Origin: Frankia sp. AgB1.9
Lineage (GTDB): Bacteria; Actinomycetota; Actinomycetes; Frankiales; Frankiaceae
Assembly: GCF_016786355.1 (NCBI RefSeq)
Contig: NZ_JADWYX010000084.1
Span: 1 to 39,340 of the forward strand
Reading direction: 5' to 3'
Length of the DNA stretch: 39,340 nt
A program made the translations under genes and the position numbers. Positions 24,645-32,916 of the stretch are shown in pieces. Numbering within the stretch: the stretch's first letter is position 1; every line of letters starts with the position of its first letter. A model generated the notes under the pieces. That model searched no databases and had not been told where the DNA came from. It was given only the letters and a program-made list of their open reading frames with translations.

Positions 24645-25967
24645 ATGTCTGTGACGACGTCCGAACAGCCCGCCACCCAGAGCCCGACGACGCCCCTGAT
24701 CGTCGTGTCGGCCGACACGCACATCGGCCCTCGGCTCGAACAGGAGCTGCGCCCGTACTGCCCGGCGCCGCTGCTCGACGAGTTCGACGAGTTCGCCGGC
24801 GCGCTGGCCCGCAAGCGGGAGGCGTCGAACAACCAGCTCGGGTTCGGCGGCATGACGCGTGGCGCGGACTGGAAGGTGAGCCGCCGCAACCTGGAGACCG
24901 AGGGCCACTTCAACATCGAGGCGCGGCTGCGGGACCTCGACAACGACGGCGTCGCGGGCCAGGTCATCTTCCATGACAGCCAGAACGGCCAGCCGCTCCC
25001 GTTCGACCGCTCGTCGGTGTTCAACCGGGACGACATCGACTTCGACCGGCTGAAGGTCGGCCAGCACATCTACAACCAGTGGCTGGCCGACCAGGTCTCC
25101 GTGCAGCCCGAACGTCACGTCGGGCTGGCCTACGTCCCGATGTGGGACATCGACGCCGCCGTCAGGGAACTGCGGTGGGCGTCGTCGGTCGGCCTGCGCG
25201 GGGTCAACTTCCCGTATCCGCGCCCGTGGATGAAGTCGTACAACTTCCCCGACTGGGAACCGTTCTTCAGCGCGTGTGAGGAACTCGGCATGTCGCTGTG
25301 CCACCACGGCGGCGGCGCACCGACGGCCACGGGCGGCCCGGGCATGATGTCGATCGTCAAGCTCGAGGTCTCGAACATGAGCCGGATCTCGCCGCTGTCC
25401 CACCTCGTCTTCGGCGGCGTGTTCGAGCGTCACCCGAACCTGCGCCTCGTCCTGACCGAGTCGGTCGGGCCGTGGTGGCCGGCGGTGATGAAGGAGCTCG
25501 ACAGCGTCTACATCCACGACGTCGCCGAGTACCCGGACATGAAGGACCGAGTCAAGCGGCTGCCGAGCGAGTACGCCGCGCGGCAGGTCTTCGTCGGCGC
25601 CAGCTTCCTGGCCCGTTTCGAGGTCGAGGACGCGATGGCGAACGGCTACCTCGGCAACATCATCTGGGGGTCGGACTACCCGCACTTCGAGGGGACGTTC
25701 CAGCACGGGATCGTCTCGCCGGAGGGCGACACCGCGACGCGTTCCGCCATGCGGTTCACCTTCGCAGGCCTCCCGGAACACGAGGTGGCCCAGTGCCTCG
25801 GGGAGAACGCCGTCCGGGCCTACGGCCTCGACGGCGCGGCGCTGCGGAAGGTCGCCGCGCGGATCAACGCCCCGACCTACGCGAAGCTCAGCGTGCCGCT
25901 GTCGACGCTGCCGGACGAGCACGACCGGGGGCATCACGCCTACCGGACCTACGGGTTCTGGGCCTGA
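24645..25967 (+). CDS. Amidohydrolase family 2 protein
   Basis: TIM-barrel ACMSD-like protein of 440 residues. The metal-site segment is VSADTHIGP (Asp24, His26), with Pro where a second His or a Glu might be. The central segment is LCHHGGG, the Glu lies in LTESVG, and the C-terminal Asp in GSDYPHFEGTF. An N-terminal insertion (about 30-130) parallels the member at 18843, and the GSDYPHFEGTF and HxxGTF ending also agrees, so these two are closest. The ATG at 24645 follows GGGAG. It is the second gene of the operon. Decarboxylase or ring hydrolase is likely; substrate unknown. Confidence 0.9.
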   Translation: MSVTTSEQPATQSPTTPLIVVSADTHIGPRLEQELRPYCPAPLLDEFDEFAGALARKREASNNQLGFGGMTRGADWKVSRRNLETEGHFNIEARLRDLDNDGVAGQVIFHDSQNGQPLPFDRSSVFNRDDIDFDRLKVGQHIYNQWLADQVSVQPERHVGLAYVPMWDIDAAVRELRWASSVGLRGVNFPYPRPWMKSYNFPDWEPFFSACEELGMSLCHHGGGAPTATGGPGMMSIVKLEVSNMSRISPLSHLVFGGVFERHPNLRLVLTESVGPWWPAVMKELDSVYIHDVAEYPDMKDRVKRLPSEYAARQVFVGASFLARFEVEDAMANGYLGNIIWGSDYPHFEGTFQHGIVSPEGDTATRSAMRFTFAGLPEHEVAQCLGENAVRAYGLDGAALRKVAARINAPTYAKLSVPLSTLPDEHDRGHHAYRTYGFWA

Positions 25968-26021
25968 GGTGATGGCGCCCCAGGAAGCTGGACGCGATCT
26001 CTTGGGAATGGGCCGGCGACG

Positions 26022-26906
26022 ATGACGACGCCGGGACGGCGGCCGTCGGTCGGTGTCCATCCGACGGCCACCGACCTGTCGATGCCCGTGCTGGACCTGG
26101 CCCGCGCCACCGAGGCGCGCGGCCTGGAGTCGATCTACTTCCCCGAGCACACCCATGTGCCGCTGGACAGCCTCGACATCACCGCCGACTGGCGGATGTC
26201 GGAGCGTTACCAGCGTTCGCTCGACCCGTTCGTCTGCTCGTCCTTCGTGGCGGCGACGACCTCGCTGGAGGTGGGTTCGGCGATCTCCCTGGTCGCCCAG
26301 CACGACGCGATCGCGCTGGCCAAGGAGATAGCCACGATCGACCACCTCTGCGGCGGTCGGGTCGTGGTGGGTGTCGGGTTCGGCTACAACCGGCAGGAGG
26401 CGGCCAACCACGGGGTGTCCTTCGGCGACCGGGCCACGGTGGTGGAGGAGACCGTCCGCCTCATGCGGTCGCTGTGGACGCAGGACGAGGCGTCGTTCGA
26501 CGGCCGTTTCCGGCACCTCACCCCGTCGTGGTCGTGGCCGAAGCCCGCCCGGCCCGGCGGACCGCCGGTTCTGCTCGGCGGCCGTGCCACGGAACGCACC
26601 TTCGAACGCGTCGTGAGCTGGGCCGACGGCTGGATTCCGATGGGCCAGACGCCAGCCCGGGATCCGAAGCTCGGCCCCGACCTCGATGGTCTGCGTAGCG
26701 CCTGGGACAAGGCGGGCCGTGAGGCCGAGCCGCAGGTGCTGTGTTTCTTCCCCCCGGGCTCGGCCGACGAGATGACCCGGGAGCTGGAGCTCGGCGCACG
26801 GCTGGGCATCCAGCGCATGCAGGTGCTGCTGGAGGACAGCACCTCCGACGAGGTGCTGCCCGTTCTGGATGACCTGGCGACGGCGGTCGGACGCCTCGGC
26901 TCGTGA
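26022..26906 (+). CDS. LLM class (F420-dependent type) oxidoreductase
   Basis: Luciferase-like TIM-barrel protein of 294 residues. Family signs: LARATEARGLESIYFPEHTHVP near the start, SAISLVAQHDAIALAKEIATIDHLCGGRVVVGVGFGYNRQE, then the WSWPKPARPGGPPVLLGG stretch and ADGWIPMG. The family uses F420 or reduced FMN to reduce or oxygenate substrates. In an operon with amidohydrolases a ring oxygenation or a reduction is possible. The ATG at 26022 has only a weak ribosome site. It is the third gene of the operon and is followed at 26958 by a kinase-like gene. A second LLM protein closes the operon at 28881. Confidence 0.9.
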   Translation: MTTPGRRPSVGVHPTATDLSMPVLDLARATEARGLESIYFPEHTHVPLDSLDITADWRMSERYQRSLDPFVCSSFVAATTSLEVGSAISLVAQHDAIALAKEIATIDHLCGGRVVVGVGFGYNRQEAANHGVSFGDRATVVEETVRLMRSLWTQDEASFDGRFRHLTPSWSWPKPARPGGPPVLLGGRATERTFERVVSWADGWIPMGQTPARDPKLGPDLDGLRSAWDKAGREAEPQVLCFFPPGSADEMTRELELGARLGIQRMQVLLEDSTSDEVLPVLDDLATAVGRLGS

Positions 26907-26957
26907 GGCTCGAACATGTGGCGGCGACCGGCCGCCGGAACGGATGGAGGCGGCCAG

Positions 26958-27956
26958 GTGCCGGTAGTTCCGATTGACGAGCAGGACCTTCAGCGGCGCG
27001 CGTCAGCCGCGGTCGCGGCCGCGGTGCCGGGCGGCGTGCTCGGCCCGCTCACCCGGCTGCAGGGCGGGACGTCGAGCATCACGTACTGGGCGCAGCTCTC
27101 GGTCGGGTCGGCGCCGGCCTCGAAGGTCGTGGCCAAGGTGGCGCCGGCGGGCCTCGCCCCGACGAAGAACCGCGACGTGCTGCGCCAGGCTCGGCTGCAG
27201 CGGGCCCTGCGAGACACGGGTGTGCCGTGCCCGGCGGTGGTCGCCGAGCACGAGGGCACCCCGCCGGAGATCCCGCCGTTCTATGTCATGAGCTTCGAGG
27301 ACGGCGACTGCGTCGAGCCGAACTCGCTGCCCGAGGACGAGTCCCTGCCGCCCGGCGAGGTCCGCGCCCGCGAGCTGGACGCCGCCCGGGTGCTCGGCCT
27401 GCTGCACGCGCTCGACCCGGTCGCCGTGGGCCTGGGCGACGAGCCCACGGTCACGCCCGAGCAGGAGCTGACCCGGTGGACGAGCTCCCTGGCCGCGTGC
27501 GACGAGGACTTCCGGGCCGGCTACGAGGAGGCGCGTGACCTGCTGGAGGCGGCGATCCCGGCCAGGAGCGAGTCGAGCCTGATCCACGGCGACTTCCGGC
27601 TCGGGAACACGCTGTCGAAGGGCACCGGGGTCGTCTCCGTCATCGACTGGGAGATCTGGGCTCGCTCGGACCCCAGGGTCGACCTGGCCTGGTTCCTGAT
27701 GATGTGCAACCCGGACCCGGAGCTCGGGCGCCGGACCAGCGCGGGCATGCCGAGCGACAAGGAGCTGCTCGACGTCTACCAGGAGTCACGCGGCGCCACG
27801 GTCGAGGACCTGCACTGGTTCGACGCCCTCGTGCGCTACAAGCAGGCGGCGATCTCGGCGCTGATCAACCGTAACGCCCGCCGCCGGGGCGCCCCGCCGC
27901 CGTTCACCGGAACCCCGGCCCTGCTGCGGTCGGCGAGCAAGCTGCTGAACGGGTGA
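26958..27956 (+). CDS. Phosphotransferase family protein (APH / ACAD10-11 kinase-like)
   Basis: Protein-kinase-like fold of 332 residues. Nucleotide loop LQGGTSSIT (34-42), Lys60 in VVAKVAP, catalytic loop HGDFRLGN (210-217), metal Asp230 in VIDWE, and DPRVDLAW (238-245). This is the aminoglycoside phosphotransferase family form that in animals is fused to acyl-CoA dehydrogenases ACAD10/11, where it is reported to phosphorylate hydroxyacyl-CoA. Standing beside beta-oxidation-type genes it more likely acts on a hydroxy acid or its CoA ester than on an antibiotic. The GTG at 26958 has GGAGG seven bases upstream. It overlaps the next gene by GTGA (27953-27956). Confidence 0.88.
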   Translation: MPVVPIDEQDLQRRASAAVAAAVPGGVLGPLTRLQGGTSSITYWAQLSVGSAPASKVVAKVAPAGLAPTKNRDVLRQARLQRALRDTGVPCPAVVAEHEGTPPEIPPFYVMSFEDGDCVEPNSLPEDESLPPGEVRARELDAARVLGLLHALDPVAVGLGDEPTVTPEQELTRWTSSLAACDEDFRAGYEEARDLLEAAIPARSESSLIHGDFRLGNTLSKGTGVVSVIDWEIWARSDPRVDLAWFLMMCNPDPELGRRTSAGMPSDKELLDVYQESRGATVEDLHWFDALVRYKQAAISALINRNARRRGAPPPFTGTPALLRSASKLLNG

Positions 27957-28837
27957 CGGGCATGGACCTTCGTGGCAAGGTCGCGATCGTCACCGGCGCG
28001 AGCCGCGGCGTCGGGGCGGCACTCGCCGTGGCGCTCGCGCGGGAGGGCTGCTCGGTGGTCTGCGCGGCGCGTTCGACGGCCGGGGCGCCGCAACGGACCC
28101 CGGGGACGCTCGACGACACGGTCGAACGGGCGACCGAGGCCGGGCGAGGCTCGGGCGCGGTGGCCATCGCGGTGCCGACGAACCTGGCGGTCCAGGACGA
28201 GGTCGTCGCCATGGTCGCGACCACCGTCGAACGGTTCGGCGGGGTGGACATCCTGGTCAACAACGCGGCGATCACCTTCGCCGGCGACCTGAACCAGCCG
28301 CTGAGCCGGCACGACCTGACCATGGAGATCAACTACCGGGCGCCGTACCTCGCGATCCGAGAGGCTCGGGTGTCGATGGCGGAGCGCGGCGGCGGTTCGA
28401 TCATCAACGTCTCGTCGTTCGCGGCGCTCCAGCCGCTGCCGAACATGCTCGCCTACGGCACGTCGAAGATCGCACTTGAGCATCTGACGATGGACGCGGC
28501 GCGCGAGCTGTACCCGCAGGGCATCGCGGTCAACTGTTTCCGGATTGACGTACCGGTCGCCTCGGAGGGGTTCGTCGCGAACACCCCTGGCGCGGACCGG
28601 ACCGGCTGGAAAGGCTCGGACGTACCGGTCGAGGGCATGTTGTGGATGTTGCGGCAGCCGCTCGCGTACTCGGGCCACCGGGAAAGCATGTACCACCTGG
28701 GTCTGCGGGAGGGCCTCATGGGCATGGACGGCTATCAGCTGCCCAGCGGGACGGTGCCCCGGACGGAGCTGTTCGACGGGCTGGGGGAGTCCTCGTCGCC
28801 CCCGGTCGTGCGCGAACCGGCCCAGGCGCAGGGATGA
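27953..28837 (+). CDS. SDR family oxidoreductase (HSDL2-like)
   Basis: Classical SDR of 294 residues. TGASRGVGAA cofactor motif, VNNAA, Ser in NVSSFAAL, Tyr-Lys in YGTSK. After strand two it has an insertion with PGTLDDTVERATEAG, the PGT-x-A-x-G hallmark of HSDL2-like and related actinobacterial SDRs. The C-terminal 80 residues, with MLWMLRQPLAYSGHRES and MDGYQLPSGTVP, are longer than in the other SDRs here. The GTG at 27953 overlaps the kinase stop (GTGA), so the two are translationally coupled and probably handle the same hydroxy intermediate. Confidence 0.9.
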   Translation: MTGMDLRGKVAIVTGASRGVGAALAVALAREGCSVVCAARSTAGAPQRTPGTLDDTVERATEAGRGSGAVAIAVPTNLAVQDEVVAMVATTVERFGGVDILVNNAAITFAGDLNQPLSRHDLTMEINYRAPYLAIREARVSMAERGGGSIINVSSFAALQPLPNMLAYGTSKIALEHLTMDAARELYPQGIAVNCFRIDVPVASEGFVANTPGADRTGWKGSDVPVEGMLWMLRQPLAYSGHRESMYHLGLREGLMGMDGYQLPSGTVPRTELFDGLGESSSPPVVREPAQAQG

Positions 28838-28880
28838 CGGCTCGACGTCTCGGCTGACCTGTTGATCGGGGAGGAAGCTC

Positions 28881-29864
28881 GTGCGGCTGGGCCTGTACGT
28901 CGACATGAGGAACCCGCCGCGCTGGGAGCGGTCGTGGGACCGGCACTACGGCCGGTGGCTGGAGCGGCTGGAGGAGGCCGAGCGTCTAGGCGCGCCGTCG
29001 GTCTGGCTGACCGAGCACCACTTCTTCGATGACGGCTACCTGCCGCAGTGCTGGATCTACGCGGCGGCGATCGCGGCCCGCACCTCCCGGCTGCGGATCG
29101 GCTCGGCGGTGTCGCTGCTGCCGTTGCACAACCCGCTGGAGTTCGCCGAGCAGATCGCGCTGGCGGATGTCATCAGCGGCGGCCGGATCGAGCCGGGCTT
29201 CGGCGTCGGCTACCGCAAGCCCGAATACGTCGCGTTCGGTGGCGACTTCAAGCGGCGCTATCTGGAGTTCGAGGACCGGATCGGCGCGCTGCGGGCGCTG
29301 TGGGGCGAGATCCCCGGTGCCGAGCGGACCGTCACGCCGGCGCCGATCCAGCGGCCCGTGCCGATGTGGGGCGGGTTCGGCGGCCCGCGCGGGGCCGGGC
29401 TCGCCGGCCGCCTCGGCCTCGGGCTGCAGTCGCTGGACCGGGCGCTGCTGGAGCCGTATCTGGCCGGGCTTCGCGCGGGCGGGCATGACGAGTCGTCCGC
29501 GCGGATGGGCCACACCGTGCAGTTCTTCCTGTCGGACGACCCGGAGAAGGCCTGGTCGCAGATCAGCGACCACGTCTCCTATCGCTGGCTTTCGTACAAC
29601 CGCTACATGTACGAGGGCACTCGGCGCGAGGCGGCCCCGCCCGCGTACTTCGACCCGGACAGCATCCGGGACGAGGTGCTGATCGGGACGCCGGACCAGG
29701 TCGCCGCCGCGATCCGGGCCCGGGTGGCCGGGCTCCCGGTGACCGACGTCTTCTTCTGGGCCGACTTCCCCGGTCTCTCCGACGAGCTCATCGACCGGCA
29801 TATCGAACTCAGCCTCACCGAGCTCGCGCCGCGCCTGGCCGCCGACGACGGCTCGCCCGCCTGA
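28881..29864 (+). CDS. LLM class (F420-dependent type) oxidoreductase
   Basis: Luciferase-like protein of 327 residues: LEEAERLGAPSVWLTEHHFFDDGYLP, then RIGSAVSLLPLHNPLEFAEQIALADVISGGRIEPGFGVGYRKPEY, PVPMWGGFGG, and a C-terminal IGTPDQVAAAIRARV. The LTEHHF motif is close to the bacterial luciferase alpha-chain type, so an FMNH2-dependent monooxygenase is an alternative to F420 use. The GTG at 28881 follows GGGGAGGA. It is the last gene of the second operon and is closed by a strong terminator at 29889. It differs in length and sequence from the LLM protein at 26022, so the two probably act on different steps. Confidence 0.9.
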   Translation: MRLGLYVDMRNPPRWERSWDRHYGRWLERLEEAERLGAPSVWLTEHHFFDDGYLPQCWIYAAAIAARTSRLRIGSAVSLLPLHNPLEFAEQIALADVISGGRIEPGFGVGYRKPEYVAFGGDFKRRYLEFEDRIGALRALWGEIPGAERTVTPAPIQRPVPMWGGFGGPRGAGLAGRLGLGLQSLDRALLEPYLAGLRAGGHDESSARMGHTVQFFLSDDPEKAWSQISDHVSYRWLSYNRYMYEGTRREAAPPAYFDPDSIRDEVLIGTPDQVAAAIRARVAGLPVTDVFFWADFPGLSDELIDRHIELSLTELAPRLAADDGSPA

Positions 29865-29888
29865 CGCCCGGACAAGCCAGGCGGCCAG

Positions 29889-29934
29889 CGCCAGCCGGTG
29901 GTGCGTGGGCTGCCCGACGCACCACCGGCTGGCG
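29889..29934. terminator. Strong bidirectional terminator (18-bp perfect stem)
   Basis: CGCCAGCCGGTGGTGCGT at 29889-29906 pairs perfectly with 29917-29934 across a 10-base loop. It lies between the convergent LLM gene and the receiver-like gene. The stem is GC-rich without T runs. Confidence 0.8.
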
Positions 29935-29951
29935 AGAAGGCCGGTATTCCG

Positions 29952-30617
29952 CTACCGCGGATCGCTGTGGGTGGTGACGGCCTCGACGGTCGGAAGGCGG
30001 CTGTCGGTGGCCGAGGTCGGTACCAGCCGCCGGATCGCCTCCGGCATCGGGCCGACGGTGAAGACGCCTACCCGCGGGCCGACGGTGACGGTCGCGAACG
30101 AGGCCTCGGCCGGGACGCGTGCCGGGAGGCCGAGGTCGTGGGTGCCGGCGGCCAGGGTGGCGTCGAACACCAGCTCGGACGTGCTTGTCGGCTCGGGGGG
30201 TGTGAACGTGACGATCCACAGGGCCTCGACGACGACGGGCGTCGCCTCGCGGAGCGTCACCCGGACGGTTCGCGTGGCGGCGTCGTAGCTGATCTCGTCG
30301 GCGTCCGGGGTGTGTGCCCAGGTGATCGCCTCGACCTGGGCGGCGATGACCCCGGCCACGCCGGCGAGGCCCTGGACGAAGGTCACCCCGGGGTTACGGC
30401 GGGAGATCTCGTCGCGCAGCTGTTCCTTGCGGTCGGGGGGAACCATGCCTCCGAAGACCAGCACGTCGAGGTCAGTGACGTCGTAGTCGTCGAGGACGCG
30501 GCCGTACTGGTTGGTCGCGTCCGCGCGATAGCCCCTGGCGTTCAGCATGGTGACGGCGGCCGTCAGCACGCCCGGGCTGCGCCCGACGATGAGGACCCGG
30601 GTGGGCGTCGTGGTCAT
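29952..30617 (-). CDS. Receiver-like (pseudo-REC) protein coupled to an MFS transporter
   Basis: A protein of 221 residues. Residues 1-90 look like a response-regulator receiver fold (RVLIVGRSPGVLTAAVTMLNARGY, then LDVLVFGGMVPPDRKEQLRDEI). The acidic pair after strand one and the phosphate-accepting Asp after strand three are Gly-Arg and Gly-Gly here, so phosphorylation is unlikely. Residues about 110-200 are a beta-rich domain (RTVRVTLREATPVVVEALWIVTF, LVFDATLAAGTHDLGLPARV) of no family I recognise. The ATG at 30617 overlaps the MFS stop by ATGA. It probably assists or senses for the exporter; function unknown. Confidence 0.75.
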   Translation of the reverse strand: MTTTPTRVLIVGRSPGVLTAAVTMLNARGYRADATNQYGRVLDDYDVTDLDVLVFGGMVPPDRKEQLRDEISRRNPGVTFVQGLAGVAGVIAAQVEAITWAHTPDADEISYDAATRTVRVTLREATPVVVEALWIVTFTPPEPTSTSELVFDATLAAGTHDLGLPARVPAEASFATVTVGPRVGVFTVGPMPEAIRRLVPTSATDSRLPTVEAVTTHSDPR

Positions 30618-32110
30618 CGTGCGGCCTCCGTGGTGGGTAGGGGGCTGGCCGCGAGTGGCGGCTGGCCGGCGTCGGTCTCGCCCGTGCCGTGGGCCGCGTC
30701 CTGCTCGCGGGTGTTCCTGGTGGCCAGCGCGAGGAGTGCCGCGGCCGCGGCGAAGGCCGCTCCGGTCGCCAGGGCGTGCCGCAGGCCGGAGGTGGTGGCC
30801 TCCGGGATCGGCGCGCCGGCCGAGCGCAGGTGGTCGGTGCGGGCCGCCCCGACGGCCGAGAAGATGGCGAGCCCGAGGGCGCCGCCGACCTGCTGGGAGG
30901 CGTTGAGCAGGGCGGCGGCGAGTCCCGCCCGGTTCGGGCCGACACCCGCGTTCGCGGCGGCGGTCACGCCGACGAACACCGCGCCGATGCCGAGGGCCGT
31001 GACGAGCAGGCCCGGCAGCACGTGCGCCAGGTAGCCGCCGTCGACCGGGATCCGGCTGAGCAGGAACAGCCCGCCGGCCGCGAGGAGGGAACCGGCGCAG
31101 ATGACCGCCCGGCTGCCGACCCTGGCCAGCAGCTTGGAGCCGATGCCGGCCGAGACTCCGACGGCGAAGGTGAGCGGAAGGTAGGCCGCGCCGGCGACGA
31201 TCGGCGAATAGCCGAGGACGTTCTGCATGTAGAGGGTCAGGAAGTAGAACATCGAGAGCATCCCCGCGAAGCCCACCAGCCCCGTCAGGTTCGCGGCGGC
31301 CAGGCCGCGGACCCGGAAGATGCCCAGCGGCAGGATCGGATCCCGCGCGGTCCGTTCGATCAGGACGAAGGCCGCCAGCAGGACGCCCGCGCCGCCCAGC
31401 TTCAGCCACGTGGCCGCGGCGCCCCAGCCGTGGTCGGGTGCCTCGACGAGGGCGTCGACCAGCAGCAGCACCGCGCCGGTGACGACGAAGCTGCCGAGCA
31501 GGTCGAACCGGCTGGTGCGGTCGGCCGGCTGGTCTCTCGGCAGCAGCCTGATGACGGCCGGGATCACGAACACGCAGGCGATCGGGTTGACGAACATGAC
31601 CCACCGCCACCCGAGGCCCTCCGTGAGGACGCCACCGAGCAGGATTCCGGCCGCGGAGGCGAGGCCCGCGACGGCGCCCCACACCCCGAGCGCGGCCTCG
31701 CGGTCCCGGGTGGCCGTGAACGTGGTCGTCAGCGTCGAGAGCGCCGCCGGGAGCATGAGTGCGGCGCCGACCCCCTGGGCGAGGCGGGCGGCGATGAACA
31801 CCCCCTCGTCCTCGGCGAACCCGCCGGCGAGCGAGGCGAGCCCCACCAGCGCCGTGCCGACCAGCAGGACCTTCCGGCGGCCGAGCAGGTCGGCGAGCCG
31901 GCCGCCGAGCAGCATGAACCCGCCGTAGGTCAGCAGGTACGCCGACGGCACCCACTGGAGGCTCTGGGTCGAGAAGTGCAGCGAACGCAGGATGTGGGGG
32001 AGCGCCACGTTCGTGATGGAGGCGTCGACGAAGTCGAGGAACGCCACCGCGCACAGCAGAAGCAGGATGCGTCTGCCATGCCAGCTGTCGAGCGAGGATG
32101 CGGCCGGCAC
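30614..32110 (-). CDS. MFS transporter, DHA2 (EmrB/QacA) type drug exporter
   Basis: Membrane protein of 498 residues with about 14 hydrophobic segments, the DHA2 number. The first helix carries FLDFVDASITNVALPHI, the DHA2 helix-1 motif. The loop after helix 2 has GGRLADLLGRRKVLLVG, the general MFS motif A. Helix 5 includes GVWGAVAGLASAAGILLGGVLTEGLGWRWVMFVN, the drug-antiport motif C. It should export hydrophobic compounds using the proton gradient. The start is taken as the GTG at 32110 because AGGAGGT precedes it; an ATG at 32131 is in frame. It is divergent from a MarR gene with repeated TTGG-N5-CCAA sites between, so substrate-induced derepression is expected. Confidence 0.93.
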   Translation of the reverse strand: MPAASSLDSWHGRRILLLLCAVAFLDFVDASITNVALPHILRSLHFSTQSLQWVPSAYLLTYGGFMLLGGRLADLLGRRKVLLVGTALVGLASLAGGFAEDEGVFIAARLAQGVGAALMLPAALSTLTTTFTATRDREAALGVWGAVAGLASAAGILLGGVLTEGLGWRWVMFVNPIACVFVIPAVIRLLPRDQPADRTSRFDLLGSFVVTGAVLLLVDALVEAPDHGWGAAATWLKLGGAGVLLAAFVLIERTARDPILPLGIFRVRGLAAANLTGLVGFAGMLSMFYFLTLYMQNVLGYSPIVAGAAYLPLTFAVGVSAGIGSKLLARVGSRAVICAGSLLAAGGLFLLSRIPVDGGYLAHVLPGLLVTALGIGAVFVGVTAAANAGVGPNRAGLAAALLNASQQVGGALGLAIFSAVGAARTDHLRSAGAPIPEATTSGLRHALATGAAFAAAAALLALATRNTREQDAAHGTGETDAGQPPLAASPLPTTEAAR

Positions 32111-32123
32111 CTGACCTCCTATG

Positions 32124-32175
32124 TTGGTCATGCCAATATTGGCAGCGCCAACATACATAATGTTGGCCGAACCAA
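32124..32175. promoter_or_regulatory. MarR operator array: three TTGG-N5-CCAA sites
   Basis: TTGG-N5-CCAA occurs at 32124-32136, 32139-32151 and 32163-32175. Between them lie the perfect palindrome TGCCAATATTGGCA (32131-32144) and a perfect 8-5-8 inverted repeat GCCAACAT/ATGTTGGC (32147-32167). This fills the divergent promoter between the MFS and MarR genes, as usual for a MarR repressor controlling itself and a pump. Confidence 0.8.
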
Positions 32176-32194
32176 CAACTGGTAGCCTCGGGGC

Positions 32195-32692
32195 ATGCCC
32201 GCGCACCACGAGCAGTCCGGTCGCATCCCGGACCGGGTCAGGGACCGCCCGACCTGGCTCATCAGCCGTGCCTTCGCGCGCTCCACGTCCTTGCTGTTCG
32301 CCGGCTTCGAGACTCACGGCGACGGGCTGCGCGGCTATCACTACCGGTTGCTCGCCGCCCTGGAACAATGGGGACCCGCGAGTCAGGCCGACCTCGGCCG
32401 CGACACCGGCATCGACCGCAGCGACGTCACCGGAGCGCTCACCGAGCTTGAGGCCCGCGGCCTCGTCGAGCGCAGGCCCGACCCCGACCACGGACGTCGA
32501 AAGATCGTCACGATCACCCCGCTGGGCCTCGACGCCCTGCGCCGGCTCGACGGCGTCATAGACGGGATCCAGGAGGCGGTGCTCGCTCCCCTGACAGCGC
32601 AGCAGCGCCGTCAGTTCGTTGATCTGATCTCTCGCCTCGGGGATGCGGCCATGGGTGGCGAAGACCGTCCCGAGGGCGGCAACCAGGGCTGA
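32195..32692 (+). CDS. MarR-family transcriptional regulator
   Basis: A protein of 165 residues with the MarR winged helix: ASQADLGRDTGIDRSDVTGALTELEARGLVERR (62-94), wing DPDHGRRKIVTITPLG (96-111), and dimerising helices at both ends. It probably represses the divergent MFS operon and itself through the TTGG-N5-CCAA array just upstream. The N-terminal 20 residues are Arg-rich and extra to the family core. The ATG at 32195 has almost no ribosome site; the message may be nearly leaderless. Confidence 0.9.
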   Translation: MPAHHEQSGRIPDRVRDRPTWLISRAFARSTSLLFAGFETHGDGLRGYHYRLLAALEQWGPASQADLGRDTGIDRSDVTGALTELEARGLVERRPDPDHGRRKIVTITPLGLDALRRLDGVIDGIQEAVLAPLTAQQRRQFVDLISRLGDAAMGGEDRPEGGNQG

Positions 32693-32789
32693 CACGCGGA
32701 TTCTGCTGCCGCCGTGCGGGCCTGGCTAAACCTCACCTGAACGGAGCATGCGTCAGGACAGGGCGGCGCGCATGGTGCTGCCGTGACCG

Positions 32790-32804
32790 CGTGACGGCGT
32801 CACG
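32790..32804. repeat. 15-base palindrome in the gap after the MarR gene
   Basis: CGTGACGGCGTCACG is a perfect dyad with one central base. The gap 32693-32916 lies between convergent MarR and VOC genes and holds no gene. The palindrome could be a weak terminator or a protein site. Confidence 0.4.
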
Positions 32805-32916
32805 ATGATTGGTCTCAACGGTCAGGACAAAAAATAAGTTGCATGACTCATTGCGAAGAGACTGAAACGGGTTGCCGCCCGGCTGTAAGTGAGTCGAGTA
32901 TGTGGCCGGAGGCTTC

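Noticed and set aside
23469..26516. A 1015-codon open frame on the minus strand
   Set aside because: It is antisense to two clear amidohydrolase genes and an LLM gene; its composition is typical of a mirror frame.
29952..32054. A single 700-residue leftward protein
   Set aside because: Its N-terminal 470 codons are an out-of-frame reading of the MFS gene; only the last 221 codons from the ATG at 30617 are real.
32693..32916. A small gene or RNA after the MarR gene
   Set aside because: Only a 15-base palindrome is visible; no start signal with an open frame and no RNA-like structure could be supported.
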